Shown: positions 10,141 to 22,110, numbered from the stretch's first letter. The stretch: DNA of 64,000 nt from Pseudopyrenochaeta lycopersici (GCA_003313425.1 NHZP01000044.1:310001-374000); one strand, 5' to 3'. Notes: generated by a model from the letters alone, not told the origin. Program-made: numbers and translations.

Positions 10141-10744
10141 CATCAAAATCGTCTAAAATAGTCAAGGAATTAGCTATTCAGAAGGAGATTAAAGATTTAG
10201 ATTCGCAAGAGGCGCCAAATTATTCTTCAACCGTAAGAAAATTCAGCATTAATCGCAAAACCCTTCAGCGCCAGCTTTAAGCTATAAGCCGGTCTATTTA
10301 GTAAGCCCACTTAGAATCTCTTTAGCTGCTCACAGATACGCAAGAAGTGGCGCTTATATAGCATATTAATAATCTTTTAGACTATAGCTTACCTCTTATA
10401 CCTTAATTTCTCTAGAATCTTATATTTAAGATCTTTAAAAAGTAGCCTAAAAAGAACTAAGTAGCTATATTTTATAAGTAGTACTAAAATAACATTAAAA
10501 GCCTTTATCTTCGCGTAATTAACTAAATATATTAAGTTACTAATAATTCTACTTATTTAAGTTACTTTTACGCTAATATAAGGTCTTAAAGCTATTTATT
10601 ATATTCTATTACTTATACCTTAAAACTTAAAGTAAAAAGTAATGAAATACTTTATAAAGTTATATAATATTTATAATATTAATAAGAAATGCTTTCTTCT
10701 TATCGTCTACTACTCTATAAAGTATATTATTAAGATTATATAAT

Positions 10745-11138
10745 TGTTAGGCCCTGAGATCCTAGTTAGGGAGAGAACGCTCCTAAAAAGCTGACGGCCA
10801 GTTAGGAAGCGCTAATGTCCCACTCTGTTACACGTCACGTGACCGCTCGCTCTGCCAAGGACAAGCGCTCGCTATGCTTATACCGAGTGTAATAAGCGCG
10901 CTATATATATAGATTACTATAATAAACTCCTATAGATTATTATATTTAACTTAATATTATACTTTATAGTATAGTAATAGTAATACTAATTATTCTTAAA
11001 CCCTTAGTACTCTTTACAGAAGCGCCCTCTTACTATCTTAGTATTAAACCTCTTCTATATAGTCTCTCACTCTATCCTAGAGAACTAACCTTATGGTCTT
11101 ATTAGTTATCCTTACTAATAGCTCCTAAGATCTTCACA
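10745..11138 (+). mobile_element. Gypsy-3-type solo LTR with TSD ATAAT
   Basis: A 394-bp LTR begins TGTTAGGCCCTGAG and ends CTTCACA, with perfect 5-bp duplications ATAAT at 10740-10744 and 11139-11143. It matches 49266-49634 along its whole length and 2000-2388 and 6368-6756 in its 3' two thirds. It lies inside the pogo transposase pseudogene, so it is a solo LTR left by recombination between two LTRs. Confidence 0.88.
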
Positions 11139-11484
11139 ATAATTAAAGTAAAAAAATTATTAGTATAAGTTAAGATAAGAGCTAAGAGTTTATCTCTTTT
11201 CTTACCTATATCTGCGTAGAAAGAATAACTATTCTACTAGCTCTTATTTACTAAGAAATATCTAAAGGCTTTTAAGATACTTAGTTAGAGGATTTTAATT
11301 ACTTATCTAATTAATAATACTTTATAACTTTAAAGAAAAGAGAGATAAATAAGAATCTTAGGATAAAATAGCTTAAGATATTTAATTAGGATATAAAAGA
11401 GAAGTAGGTAATATAAGGCGCCTATTACTTATTAATAACTATTTAAGTTATATAAACCTCTAGTTTATTAACTATTATAATAAG

Positions 11485-11715
11485 TATAACAAAGTATCGT
11501 GAATCTAAATCTTAGTGTTACAGTATTATTACGCTAGGCCTTTTTAAGGACTAGCGCGTAACGTAGCAGACCTGCTTAAAACCTGCGCTAACTGCGCAGA
11601 GCAGGGATAATAAGTATTATTCTCTCCTATAGCTAAGTTACAGTAATACAGAACTATCCCTTTACTATTATCTGTAGTGTAAAGTAAGTACTATTGCCTG
11701 AAACTATACGTTACA
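11485..11715. mobile_element. Small solo LTR-like insert with TSD ATAAG
   Basis: Comparison with the homologous pogo remnant at 37.4-37.7 kb (minus strand) shows 231 extra bases here, flanked by ATAAG at 11480-11484 and 11716-11720. The insert starts TATAACAAAG and ends ACGTTACA, so its ends are a TGTAAC..GTTACA inverted pair with one RIP-type change. This is typical of LTRs. It has no coding capacity, and the family is not seen elsewhere in the window. Confidence 0.7.
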
Positions 11716-12750
11716 ATAAGAATAGGATTCTACTAGTATTTTTACCTATATATTTAACTAACTGCCTATAGCTACTTAATATTAGTATTTTCTTACTTTT
11801 TACGTATGCATACTCCTAAGAGATTAATTAGTTAATTTAATTAAGATTTAAGCCGTAGATTCTCTCGCCTAAGGAAACGAAGCTTCTGGCAGCTTTTTAC
11901 AGCTGCTTAGAAGTGCTCAGCTACAGTTTTAAACAAACATTAAATTAGCATTTTCTAGCCTTAGAATCTTCCCTCTAGAGCCTAAGGTTAATAAAGACGA
12001 AGACTCTATCTCTAGAAATAGCGATAATAATATTAAGAGGAAGATGCCTAGTTCTATAAGAGGAGTCCGCTAGCTAGCTAAAGAACTCTATAAGGAATAA
12101 GCTATATATATAGCTAAAATAGGAGAAATTATCTAAGTATGTAATAAGTTCGTACTTTAGAATAAAATTCTCTAGCATAAGAATATTAGGTTACGTGTAG
12201 CACTTATAGAAGAGAAGAAAAAGCAGAAAGAAGATAAAGGCATAGGGCATTTTAATAAAGAACGACCTAGAGAGGCGCAATTCTTTTCGCTAGCGAAGGT
12301 CGCAGCTGTTAAGTAGCGAGCGGACGAGATTCAAATTAAAACCCAACTGCAAAAGTCTCGCGAAGAGGAAAGAGGGTCCAGCAAGCGCGAGAGAAGAAGG
12401 AGAAGGCACGAGAAGGAGAGGAAAAGAAACAAGCCAAAATTGCGGAGTGCGAACAGCTTGCAAAGCAGAGGGAAGAGCGCAGAGTTGAACGGCTTATTTT
12501 GAAACAAATTCAGCTGGAGAAAAAGGCTCAATTAGCTGCTGAGCGGGAGGCCCAGAGAAAGCGGGGCGGAGATCTGCGAAACCCAGCTGCGAAAAGACGC
12601 AAGATTGCAATCCAGGAACAGGCGAAGGCGCCTGAAAAAGCGACTCTAATCGAAAATCAAGCAGGTGTCCACTGTGGGTCAGGAATGTATCGTAGGAGAC
12701 CAAACGCGGATATTATTTTGGATAACGTGCGCACTGGTCAACAAGGCTGA

Positions 12751-13890
12751 GAGCCACCGTTTCACAATTGTGGTGCAAGCGTCAGCCACTAATCTAGGGA
12801 AGCATGCACACTCATAAACTTTTCTCATATACCCATGTCCTGCATGGGACATGCGGAATCCGTTTCTAGAGTGAAAAAGCAATGGAGAGGTTCCTCGCTG
12901 GTTATGAGCTGCTCGACAAACGCCGAGTCATGAGAGGCGTGAGGAAATTAAGTTAGGATCGAATGCCGATCATAAATTCAGATTTTTCTCCAATCGCCAG
13001 AGAAGAAATGGGGAAAGAGCTGATGATTTCCCGTTCTGTAATTCCACCTCCTCTGGCAATAACTCTGTGTAGATTCATAGTCAGACACATAAGTAACTCA
13101 GTCAATTCCTATGGCACTGGTGGCATTTCTGCGGGGACGGTACCTTTAAAGTTAGGGAGCTGGGAGCCAAAAGGTCAGCTAGGACACTTTAGGTTAGCCT
13201 TGACCGTAGAGTCGCCAATGTCATTGATCGTTCAATCTCAGCCCTAGTGGAGATAAGGATCTCCCGCGCCTGTTAGCCAACCGGAGGGAGGCTGATTTCT
13301 GCACGGGCTAATTGTAACGATAATTCATGAGGTTACACGCCACACAGCTTCAAATAGTGAGAGTTCAAGCAAAACTCCACATTCAATCCTTGAATTTCGA
13401 TTTCGTCACCAGACACCCCCTCAGAGAACCCGTAAAACTGTCACATTAGAACACTAAAACAATCATCTGCCCTAGCATAGAATGGCATGCATCCATACTT
13501 TCCCGCTTCCCCGTCAGCGCCGAAGCCGCCGCCACCTCAGACCCAGACCCAGACACAGCAGCGCGAGCGCCTCTGACTAGATGTAGAGGCTTCAAGGGCG
13601 GCTCAGATCGCATTATCGATATCTGCTCTGTCAGAAACAGGAGGTGTTAACAAACTCTGAATGCCAGCCGCTGTCCTTCCCCTGGTTTCGAAACCAGACG
13701 CCGCCAATATATGATTCATATTCAATTATTTAGGTTCGAAATATAGCCATCGGAATGATGCTGAAAGCCAAAGAGATCTCAGCCTTAGGCTAAAGGCTAA
13801 GGCGCGTTTCCTTTCCTTTTGCTTTTGTTCACCTACCGTTATCAATACAAATTTTGGGTGGAGCTGAACCATATGTCTTGATTCAAATAT
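12751..13890. other. GC-normal intergenic DNA, no gene recognised
   Basis: Short open frames (for example 12963-13247) have no recognisable motifs or splice-consistent extensions. One perfect 16-bp palindrome, CTGGTTTCGAAACCAG, is at 13684-13699. Confidence 0.4.
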
Positions 13891-13899
13891 ATGTCAAGC

Positions 13900-14160
13900 C
13901 GTGATAGTTAAAATCCTGCAACTCTTGACAAACGTCACATAGCTGTAATCCAGCCCGGCTAGAAGAAATGCCTCAGTCTGTGCACAATCTAAATAAAGAA
14001 AAGATTCGCCTATCTTCAAGGAATTCAGGGCATCAACTGCAGCCTGAATATTCGCCATTTTGGTGGAGCTATCACGTGTTGAAGATTGGATGGAGAATCG
14101 CGTTCGCGCGCGAGCTGTAGGGACGTGCGCGTGGTGGTGGAGCACGTTACGCCGTCCACC
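13900..14160 (-). pseudogene. Fot1/pogo terminal fragment: N-terminus plus presumed TIR
   Basis: An ATG at 14058 on the minus strand begins with about 20 residues in Fot1 style (MANIQAAVDALNSLKIGES), after which the similarity is lost. Upstream on the same strand, up to a TA near 14150, lies a leader reading ACGTGCTCCACCACCACGCG. It resembles the leader at 1390-1440 and is probably the inverted repeat. Only this end of the element remains. Confidence 0.4.
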
Positions 14161-15419
14161 TCGGTTCCTTTTTCGGCGGAGTGCTCGTGACTTGAAACCC
14201 ATTAGCACCGATCGTAAGACCCAGTAGAAACTTTCTGTTCGAAGTCACAACTGCCTCCCCTGGAACACGCGTTCCTGAACGACATGAGGGCCGATTTGGA
14301 TCCTGGATGCGCTTAGTCGGGTCAGGGCAGGGCATTGCATACCACACCGACTTATCACATAAGGGCAGAAGCACGTTTGCCGTTTCGATCTGGCGCAAGC
14401 GAGGCATGGGCAGCTTACACCTGTCTTTCCGAAATGCAAGTCAAAAAGCTAATGCAGGCTTCACCCTAACAATCCGGGGTGGGCCTCTCTACATAGAAGA
14501 TGCCTGTGGAGCAGCGTTCAACAATGCTAAATTTGGCGCCAACGTGATATCTCAGGCGAATGGCGAGAGAAGGTTTGCAGGGATGGTTGCGGTATTTGTT
14601 TTTTACTTCGATGGAGGCGCCGTCTTCACGCGAATCGGCTTAGTAATGGCCGGCGGGCTGGGTCGACATAGAGAGGAGACAGGTTCATTGGACGGGTCAC
14701 CTCCAAAAGGCATGACAGGCGATTCGGGATGCCGTGGTCGATGAGCGGGGATGCAGGCATGGGTTGGGATTCGCAAACTTACTAGTGCGATAAGGATGCT
14801 GCTGCTGCTGTCGTTGATACTGCGATACGGTCGGCCTCGTATTACTGTTGTAAGGAATATTTTAGCGTCGCATAGATTCAGTCAGGAGCAATAAGATGGT
14901 TTCGTTAATAGTAGATTGATTAACACGGATACTTCATAGCGTTACCATGCACTCGTGTGCCTAACAAGTTACTTCGAGGACAATACAGGAAGAGACAGTT
15001 AATTATATTCGTACATAGGGTACGTAGTATGATGAAAACATGCAATATGATGTAAGTGACTAGGAATGCGGGAACAGTTAAGCGCAACAAGGTATCTCGG
15101 GTGACTGCGTAGTGGAACATCGAGATGCTTTTCGAAGAGAATACTGACGTGAGAAAGTGCAACCCTGTAAACGAAACGTCACTGAAAGACAAACTTGCAG
15201 ATACTCCGCTAACGCCACACGTGCGATAAGGGAATTGACAGAAATGCTGTGCAGGTAAGGCACCACCTGAGACGAGAGAAACCGGGCCGAAGGGGCATCA
15301 CGTCCAAAATACCCAGCGTGAAAGATCTTCGTAAATAGGTTTGCGTACTTTTGCTTGGGGTGGTGGGGTCTGAGCGAGACCCCGATAGATATACGTTCAA
15401 TATGCCGTCCAGTGTAGGT
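14161..15419. other. GC-normal DNA, no gene recognised
   Basis: Several frames of 60-145 codons are open on both strands (the longest is 14307-14744, plus). None shows a family motif, signal peptide or consistent splice sites. The region lies downstream of the Q-rich gene remnant and may be its flank. Confidence 0.35.
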
Positions 15420-16433
15420 TCAGTAGTCATGGTGTGAATTGTATGCGTGTTTCTGTTCTGGCACATACTTTGCGTTTGTCACATAGTATGACTGAGGTTG
15501 GCCGTAGGTCTGTAGAGCTACCGGTGCCAATGGCCGCCTTTGTGGATCGCGCTGCGAAGTTGAATTCTGGCTTGGGAGTTGAGCGGACGGCGAACTCTAT
15601 GGGACTAGAACGTGAACATTAAAAGTGGCAGTTTGGGGGACAGTGTATGGTGTAGGTTGTGGAGCTTGATGGTGGCGAGGTGGCTAGTACTGCGACGCTG
15701 GTACCGGTTAGTCATATGGCGCAGTTGTAGTGGTCTGTGAGGGTGGTTGGGCAAATTGCTGAGTTGAAGGTGGTTGTCGGGGAGCATACTGATGCCCGAG
15801 CTGTGTAGCCGAGTATTGAGCAGCAGCGAACCGAGGTGAGATGTAATGCTGCGAACTGTGGTGGCTCAGTGTATACTGCGATGCCTGCTGACCATGCTAG
15901 TATTCTGGTACATGTAAATGAAGAAGAGCATGGGTTTGGATCATAGTGTGCCCTGTAACTGTTTGTGTAACAGCTCCGATGCCATGATGCTGCAGGTGGC
16001 TCGGCTGGATGTGGTGCGGGTAGCCTGCGACAAGCGGCATATCCTCGCTCTCTTTATCCTCAAGACTAACCTTCTAACCTTTGAGCAGCTCCGGTCAAGG
16101 TTGGATATTAGCCAACTTAGGATCTTGAAACGGCCGCCTTAACTTTCCGCTAATGACATCTTTGAGACTGTAGTAGAAGATGACGTAGTAGCGTGTTCCT
16201 TAATTCTTAACGAAATAGTCTTTTTTATTAAACCTCCTTCCTTAGACGCGTGCCTGTTAAGAAGAGATCTACAGAAGCGTTACTGTTAGTCTAGGATTAG
16301 GCTCTGCGCGAAGTTAACATACACCTTATATATAGAGTTAGCGTCACTAGGTACTAAGCTATTAAAGGAAGGGTTCTCGTATTCGTCGTTAGAGTTATTA
16401 AGATTCTTACTAGTTTTAGTTATAGTAGGTCTA
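15420..16433 (-). pseudogene. Gln/Pro/His-rich protein gene, 3' part, cut by Gypsy-1 A
   Basis: From about 16270 to a TGA at 15420-15422 the minus strand has one long frame rich in Gln, Pro, Ser, His and Tyr (segments such as STQQFAQPPSQTTTT and PPRHHQAPQPTPY). Inside the Q-rich part the in-frame stops are TAA or TAG at places where Gln fits (after APYD, after SQY, after VLVP, after VPEY), which are C-to-T changes in CA context. The upstream part (16433-16150) is more AT-rich and has open segments in two frames, perhaps separate exons. A Ser/Asn-rich frame runs to 16433 and continues at 36226 across the retrotransposon. Low-complexity Gln-rich C-termini are common in fungal transcriptional regulators, but no DNA-binding domain is visible, so I give no function. 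Confidence 0.5.
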
Positions 16434-16832
16434 TGTTACGAACAGAAGTGGGAAGGGTGGCGGTTATGAGGATGAGGGAGGAGGCACGGACAACCAACGA
16501 AGAGACCGAGCCTCTGAACCAACCGATAACGCTAGGGTCACGTAATCCTAGAAAACCCACGCCAAGACAGACTCAGTCCTATAGGACAGAGACAAACCAA
16601 CAGAACCTAGAGGGGGCCTTATAAGAATCTATAAGATAATTATGTATATAGACTCGCATAATATAGCTCCTATAGTATATTATAATTAACTTCTAAGAAT
16701 CTATAAGTATACTACTATTTATACTTTCTATATTTAAACTCCTTAGTACTGCCTATCTATAGAATACTCTAAAGAACTTACTAGTTAATACTAGTTACTT
16801 TATATTATAACTACATAATTAGATCTTTAATA
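16434..16832 (+). repeat. 5' LTR of Gypsy-1 copy A
   Basis: The 399-bp LTR starts TGTTACGAACAG and ends TTTAATA (TTTAACA in copy B). It aligns with 20785-21179, 26922-27316, 35821-36220 and, inverted, 50392-50795. The GC-rich first 200 bases are less changed than the AT-rich remainder. Confidence 0.9.
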
Positions 16833-16879
16833 TTTTAATTACACTTAAGATAAGTAGTACTAGTAAATACGTAGCTACT

Positions 16880-17663
16880 TCTAACTCTTTAACTATAACT
16901 ACTAAGAGTTATCTAATTAGTAAACTAACTATATTTAGTAGTAACTAATAATACTTTAAGAGACATTTACTTTAACTTAACTTATACTTCTACTTCTATA
17001 AGGATATTAATAAAAGTAATAAAGTACTTATTATAATAACTTACTTTATAAGTAAAGTACTAGATTAGGTTATACTATAACTAAAATAATATATAAACTA
17101 AAAAATTGTTAACGTAGATAATATAAAAATATTTAAAGATTAGAATAAGTTTAAAAAGTATATTTAGTAAATCTTTAGAATATAGACTAAGAAAGTTATA
17201 GTAAAATAATATATATAAGAATTTAAATAATATACCTCTATTACTAACTACGCTAATAAGTTTAAGTAATATTCTATAATTATTAAATAAGATAATAAAG
17301 CTCTTAAGTAAATATTCTAATAAGGCTTAAAACTATAAGTTTAGAGGGAACTTATAAGAATAAGATATATTATTAAAAACCTTAATAACCTAATTAATAA
17401 TTATATAAGAATTAATAATAACTTATATAAGCTAAACTAAGAACTATAAAGCTATAAGAAAGGAAAAATAATATATATAGGTAAATAAAAGAACTATATT
17501 TACTACCTTAAAAATACTTATACTATAAGCTACTATGCTTCTAATAAACTAAAACTAATATATTTAAATAATACTAATAAAAAGTAAAAGAATAAGAAAT
17601 TAGGAAACTAGAAAATAGATATAGAGAAGTTAAAAAGTAATTACTATAATTATAAGAAGAAAA
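16880..17663 (+). pseudogene. Gypsy-1 A gag, 5' part
   Basis: It corresponds to 21230-22010 of copy B and reads the same Gag polypeptide with many more TAG/TAA codons. It ends where Gypsy-2 is inserted, just before the zinc-knuckle segment. The 3' remainder is at 30933 onward. Confidence 0.7.
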
Positions 17664-17668
17664 GATAC

Positions 17669-17918
17669 TGTTATGGGCGAAGAGGCCTAGCTAACAAGTG
17701 TGCGTTTGTCCTATACTACAGAAGGAGAAAGATAGAGAAGAGGTTACAGGTATCCTTAGAGGATATATATATATGTTCGTATAAGTAGAGAGGGACGTAC
17801 TCTTCTAGCTACTAACTTATATAAGCTTATAAGAAAAGGGGGTAGAGGAGATTAAGGAGTTTACTCCCTATATAATAGTAGTAAAGCCTCTCTTACTTAA
17901 AGGGCGCAGCCTATTATA
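17669..17918 (-). repeat. 3' LTR of Gypsy-2 (left end)
   Basis: The 250-bp LTR matches 30682-30927 and 53816-54060. Its outer end TGTTATGGGCG is intact, while its inner end CTATTATA is the RIP form of CTATTACA. Confidence 0.88.
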
Positions 17919-18136
17919 ATACCCTCTTCTTCCTTAAATAACTATATTACTTCTTTATACGTAGTTTAACTTTAACCTTATACTTATATAGGTAGCGTTA
18001 TATTATTATACTATAAAAGTAGAGATATTACGTATACTTTTTCTTATTTATTTATAGGTAATTTTCCTCCTTTACCTATTATTATTACCTAATAACGTAA
18101 AGTAGAAGAGAAGTTAGTTATTTACTCGCTCGTGCG

Positions 18137-18145
18137 TATATAAAG
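18137..18145 (+). promoter_or_regulatory. TATA-like element before the Gypsy-2 antisense frame
   Basis: TATATAAAG lies about 90 bases before the plus-strand antisense frame and is followed by a pyrimidine-rich stretch, as in fungal promoters. In DNA this rich in TA the match is weak evidence. Confidence 0.3.
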
Positions 18146-18229
18146 AGCTTTTCCTCTAACTCTTTCTTTCTCTTTTACTACTTAACTTTAGCTTACTTAC
18201 GTATAACTTATCTTCCTATTATTACTAAT

Positions 18230-19260
18230 ATACCTCTTAAAGTAGCTCTCTTAGCTAGTTAGCCTAATTACAGTATGTAGGGTCTTAGTAGTTATAGTAG
18301 TAGTGTAAACTATCTTACTTATATAACTGCTAGTAATATTATATCTATGCACGCAGCTGCTAAGGCTAATATTACTTTAGTTACTTACGCTTAGCTTACT
18401 TAAACAGCTCCTAACTAAACTTAACCTACTAGTATTATTATTCCTACTGCTTAGGGTAATACGTCTCTTCTCCTTACTAACTACGTAATCTAGTATATCC
18501 TAGATACTCTAGTTATAGATAAGTTTTACTGTTTCTTTATAACTACTTCTATATATCTTATTCCTTTTTTTTTCTATATCTAATGTTATTTAGCCTAAGC
18601 TAGTTCGCATTACTAAATTCTTTCTCTATCCTATTAATTAATCCTTATATAATGCTTAGTAGGGCTATAGTCTTAATAATTTCTTTCCTATTATTACTTA
18701 TTATATAATTAACGCTTAGTAACTCCTCTCTAGTTATTAATCTTACCTTAAAGCCTACCTTATCTATAGCTATAGTTCCCTTAATACTAACTTTTATTCT
18801 AATAACTATGCTAAAGCTATATAAAAGCGTTATATGTTTACAGCCTTTACTAAGTATATCTCTATTACTAGTAAGTAGAGTAGGGCTTACTCTAATTATA
18901 TATAGCAGGATTATAGTGCGTCTTATATAGCTAGGCGTACTCTACCTCTCTTACCTTCTAATAGAGTCTCTATTCCTTAGCGTAGTTAAGGTTAGAGTTA
19001 AGTCCTTACTAAGCCTAAGGAGGATAAACGTTTCTTAGATATCTTAGGTTAGAGGGCCTTATATAAGGTTAGTTAGCTTATACTAGCTTATTTCTTTAAC
19101 TTTTTAGTAGTTTCCTAGATAGTAGCTATATAGGCTGTGTATAAGTCTTCTATTTCTTATAGGCTTCTATAGTAATAAGATTCTCTTCTAGCTCCTAAGT
19201 TAGGTTATAGTACTCCTCTTATTTTATATAGAACTTATTATATTAATTTTATAAGCGCTT
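18230..19260 (+). pseudogene. Antisense reading frame of Gypsy-2 (between integrase and 3' LTR)
   Basis: Opposite in strand to gag-pol, a frame of roughly 340 codons is readable with TAG/TAA as Gln. The N-terminal part is Ser/Thr/Gln-rich (LTQTAPNQTQPTSIIIPTAQ). After a shift near 18560 comes a basic, Tyr-rich part ending in RRTLPLLPSNRVSIPQRS. The product is not recognised. Gag of this element is elsewhere (29700-30500), so this is a separate gene. Comparable antisense frames exist in Gypsy-1 and Gypsy-3. Confidence 0.45.
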
Positions 19261-19399
19261 ATCTTAGATATTTTTAATTACCTATTTAAGGTAGTCTTCT
19301 TATAAGATATTATCTTATATAATAATAGTAGTAAGGTTTAAGTTGTTAGTTTATTATAATAGGAAGAGGTCTTTAGTAGCTAGTCTTAGCTTCTCTATA

Positions 19400-20779
19400 T
19401 AGTATAATTTAGTTCTCTATAGTATATTAAGCTTAACCTAATAGAGGTCTTATACATAGGTAACTTAGTACTTCTTACTTTTCTAGTTAAGTTTCTTACT
19501 TCTGCGTGTAGTTTATACGTGCCTAAGGTCTAACTATACCTAGTCTCTAACCTTATACTTAGAAGCTAGGTAACGTATCTTATTTACCTATACTTCTTAT
19601 TATTATTAAGCGTATATTATAGCTAAGATAGCATAGTTAGTAGCTTATTTTAGTAATTATATAATACTTTTTACTTATTTACTAGGGGGTGTTACTCTAT
19701 TAAGTAGGTTACTACTAGCTAATTTCTTAAGTAGCTTTAAGAAGGGCGAGTTTAGATAGCTATATAGAAAGAAGAAAGGAGAGACGCCTATAAAGGAGTT
19801 TATATAAGTATTTAGTATTAGCTTAAGAATTAGGTATAGCGTTACCTAGTTATTCTAGTTATAGTTATAAAAGATTTATCTAACTACTTTAATATTACTA
19901 TTCGCGTATTCTATAGTGCTATTTATTTATAAGTAGTAGGCTATTAATAAGTTCCTCTATACTCTTAAGAGTTTATAGATTTTTCCCTATAGTTTACTTA
20001 TAAATTACGTGCCCTTATTTAATATAATAAACTTAAAGAGCTTATAGTAGCGGAAGACTTCTTATATAAATACCTAGGCTATATTATCTACTTTAATTAT
20101 CTTAAGTAGGATTAGTATTACGCCTTTATCTAGGTAGTCTTTAACTACTATTAAGTTAGTATAGCTAGATAATAGTAGTAGACTAGTAATAAAGTTAACT
20201 ATTAAGTCTTACTACGTACGGCTAGGTACTAGTAATAGGCGTAGGTATCTGTACTTACTATCTCTCTACAGGGTGCTTTATCTACATAAGCTGCAATTCT
20301 GTACAAATTAGCGGACGTTTTTACTTATACCTAGCTAGTACTAGGTACTAGCTAGCGTGCAGTACGTTTCTTCTCTTCCTAGGTAACCTATTTGCACAGC
20401 TAGATATGCTTACTAGATAATTCCTATATAAAGGGGTTCATTTTTAGGCACCTAGATCCTAGATCTCTATTAGAGCTTTCTCTCTAAGTTAATTATATAA
20501 TCTCTTAGTAATATAGTAAGTTTCTTTATTATACTAGGTAGTAACTTAGTACCTAGCTTTATAGCGTTATAGACTTCCTAATAGGTTAAGTTATCTTATA
20601 TAGCTTAGTCCTAGTGTTTAGTAATTAAGTCCTTAAGGATTAGAGCTTTTAGTAGGGACTTAGCTATAATTAAGCTATTAAGAGTTAACGTAGGGGTTTA
20701 TATAACCCCTATAACTATTATATCTTACTATTAGGCTAGTACTAATATAATAAACTCTCTACTTACTACGTAGCTATTG
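19400..20779 (-). pseudogene. Gypsy-2 integrase
   Basis: The minus strand reads a Gypsy integrase. The zinc-binding end is FVQNCSLCR near 20300, followed by DLIVNFITSLLLL (family DxxVDFITxLP), NKGTQFIS near 19960 and IAYYLQINSTIEYANS (family TAYHPQTDGQTERAN). Catalytic Asp positions have become Asn, consistent with G-to-A. It directly follows the Gypsy-1 B insertion and was contiguous with RNase H at 27322. Confidence 0.8.
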
Positions 20780-20784
20780 TCTGT

Positions 20785-21179
20785 TGTTACGAACAGGAAG
20801 TAGGAAGGCGGCGGTTATGAGGATGAGGGAGGAGGCACGGGCGACCAACGTGGAGACCGAGCCTCTGAACTAACCGATGACGCCAGAATCACGTGATCCT
20901 AGAAAACCTACGCCAAGACAGACTATGTCCCATGGGACAGAGATAAACCTAGAAATCCTAGAGGGGGCCTTATAGGAATCCTATAAGACAATTATGTATA
21001 TAGACTCGCATAATATAGCCCTATAGCATATTATAATTAACTTAAGACAATCTATAAGTATACTACTATTCTATACTTCTACCTTTAACCTAGCCTACAT
21101 ATCTACAGAATACTCTAAAGATACTAACTAGTTAACACTAGTTACTTTATATTATAACTACTTAATTAGATCTTTAATA
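20785..21179 (+). repeat. 5' LTR of Gypsy-1 copy B
   Basis: The 395-bp LTR is of identical length to the 3' LTR at 26922-27316. It starts TGTTACGAACAGG and ends TTTAATA, where the 3' LTR keeps TTTAACA. The differences between the pair are mostly C/T and G/A. Confidence 0.92.
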
Positions 21180-21229
21180 TTTTAATTACCCTTAAGATAA
21201 GCAGCCCTAGCAAATACATAGCTACTCCT

Positions 21230-22110
21230 AACTCTTCGACTGTAACTACTAAAGGTCGCCTAATTAGCAAACCTACTACGTTCAGCAGTAACAGATAATA
21301 TCTAAAAAGATAGTTGCTTTAACTTAATCTATACTTTTATCTCTATAAAGACATCACTAAAAGTAATAAAGTACCTATCGCAATCACTTACCTTACAGGT
21401 AAGGCGCTAGACTAGGTCACGCTATAACTAGAATAATATATAGACTAGGAGGTTATTAACGCGGACAATACAGAGATGTTTAAAGATTAAGATAAGTTTA
21501 AAAAGTATATCTAGCAAATCTTTAGAATACAGACTAAGAAAGTCGCAGCAGAACAACACATACAAGAACTTAAACAACACACCTCTATCGCTAACTATAC
21601 TAACAAGTTTAAGCAGTATTCTACAATTATTAGATAGGACGATAAGGCTCTAAAATAAATGTTCTAACAAGGCCTGAAACTACAGGTTAGAGAGGAACTT
21701 ATAAGAACAGGATGCGTTATTAAGAACCTTAATAACCTAATTAACAACTGCGTAAGAATTAATAATAACCTATATAAGCTAAACTAAGAACTATAAATCT
21801 ATAGAAAAGGAAGAATAAACTACATAGGTAAATAAAAAGGCTATGTTTACTACCCTAGAAACACTTATACTACTAGTTACTACACTTCTAATAAACTAGA
21901 ACTAATATATCTAAATAACGTTAATAAGAAGTAAGGGAATAGGAAGGTAGGAAACTAGAAGACAGATATAGAGAAGTTAAAAGGGAATTACTATAATTAT
22001 AGGAAGAAGGGACACTTCGTAAAGAATTATAGGTAAAAGAATAAGGTTACCTAACTTAAAGTTAATATAATTAAAAACTTTAATAACACCTAATTTAGGG
22101 ACTAGGAGGT
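21230..22110 (+). pseudogene. Gypsy-1 B gag
   Basis: This is a Gag-like polypeptide with the capsid-type segment (LTGKALDQVTLQLEQYI near 21400, then SIANYTNKFKQYS near 21590) and a decayed CCHC zinc knuckle near 21990. The knuckle reads YYNYRKKGHFVKNYR, i.e. three Cys codons changed to Tyr by TGY to TAY. The stops in the frame are TAG/TAA at Gln positions. Gag packages element RNA into virus-like particles in this family. Confidence 0.75.

Larger units (their letters stand above)
10150..12750 (+). pseudogene. Fot1/pogo transposase, RIP-decayed and split by two solo LTRs
   Basis: On the plus strand the N-terminus (about 10165-10280) has the pogo HTH (APNYSSTVRKFSINRKTLQR). It is followed by the CENP-B-like region, where ALI-x-HINNL and NNIKSLYLRVI match the family's LIxHINxL and RLKSLYLRxID. 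After the LTR at 10745-11138 comes the DDE region: RLLLINNYLSYINLQFI near 11430 corresponds to RLLLVDGHxSHxNxxFI, with Asp, Gly and His codons changed by G-to-A. A second LTR-like insert (11485-11715) follows. The C-terminal charged coiled coil runs from about 11990 to 12750 and is far less mutated. Removing both inserts leaves about 1.97 kb, a normal Fot1 size. TIRs were not identified. Confidence 0.7.

Noticed and set aside
13684..13699. Perfect 16-bp palindrome CTGGTTTCGAAACCAG
   Set aside because: Single occurrence, no repeat partner or gene nearby. Could be chance in 64 kb, so not listed as a finding.
14307..14744. 145-codon open frame, plus strand
   Set aside because: No motif, signal peptide or splice continuation. 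Competing frames on the other strand are equally open. Not called as a gene.
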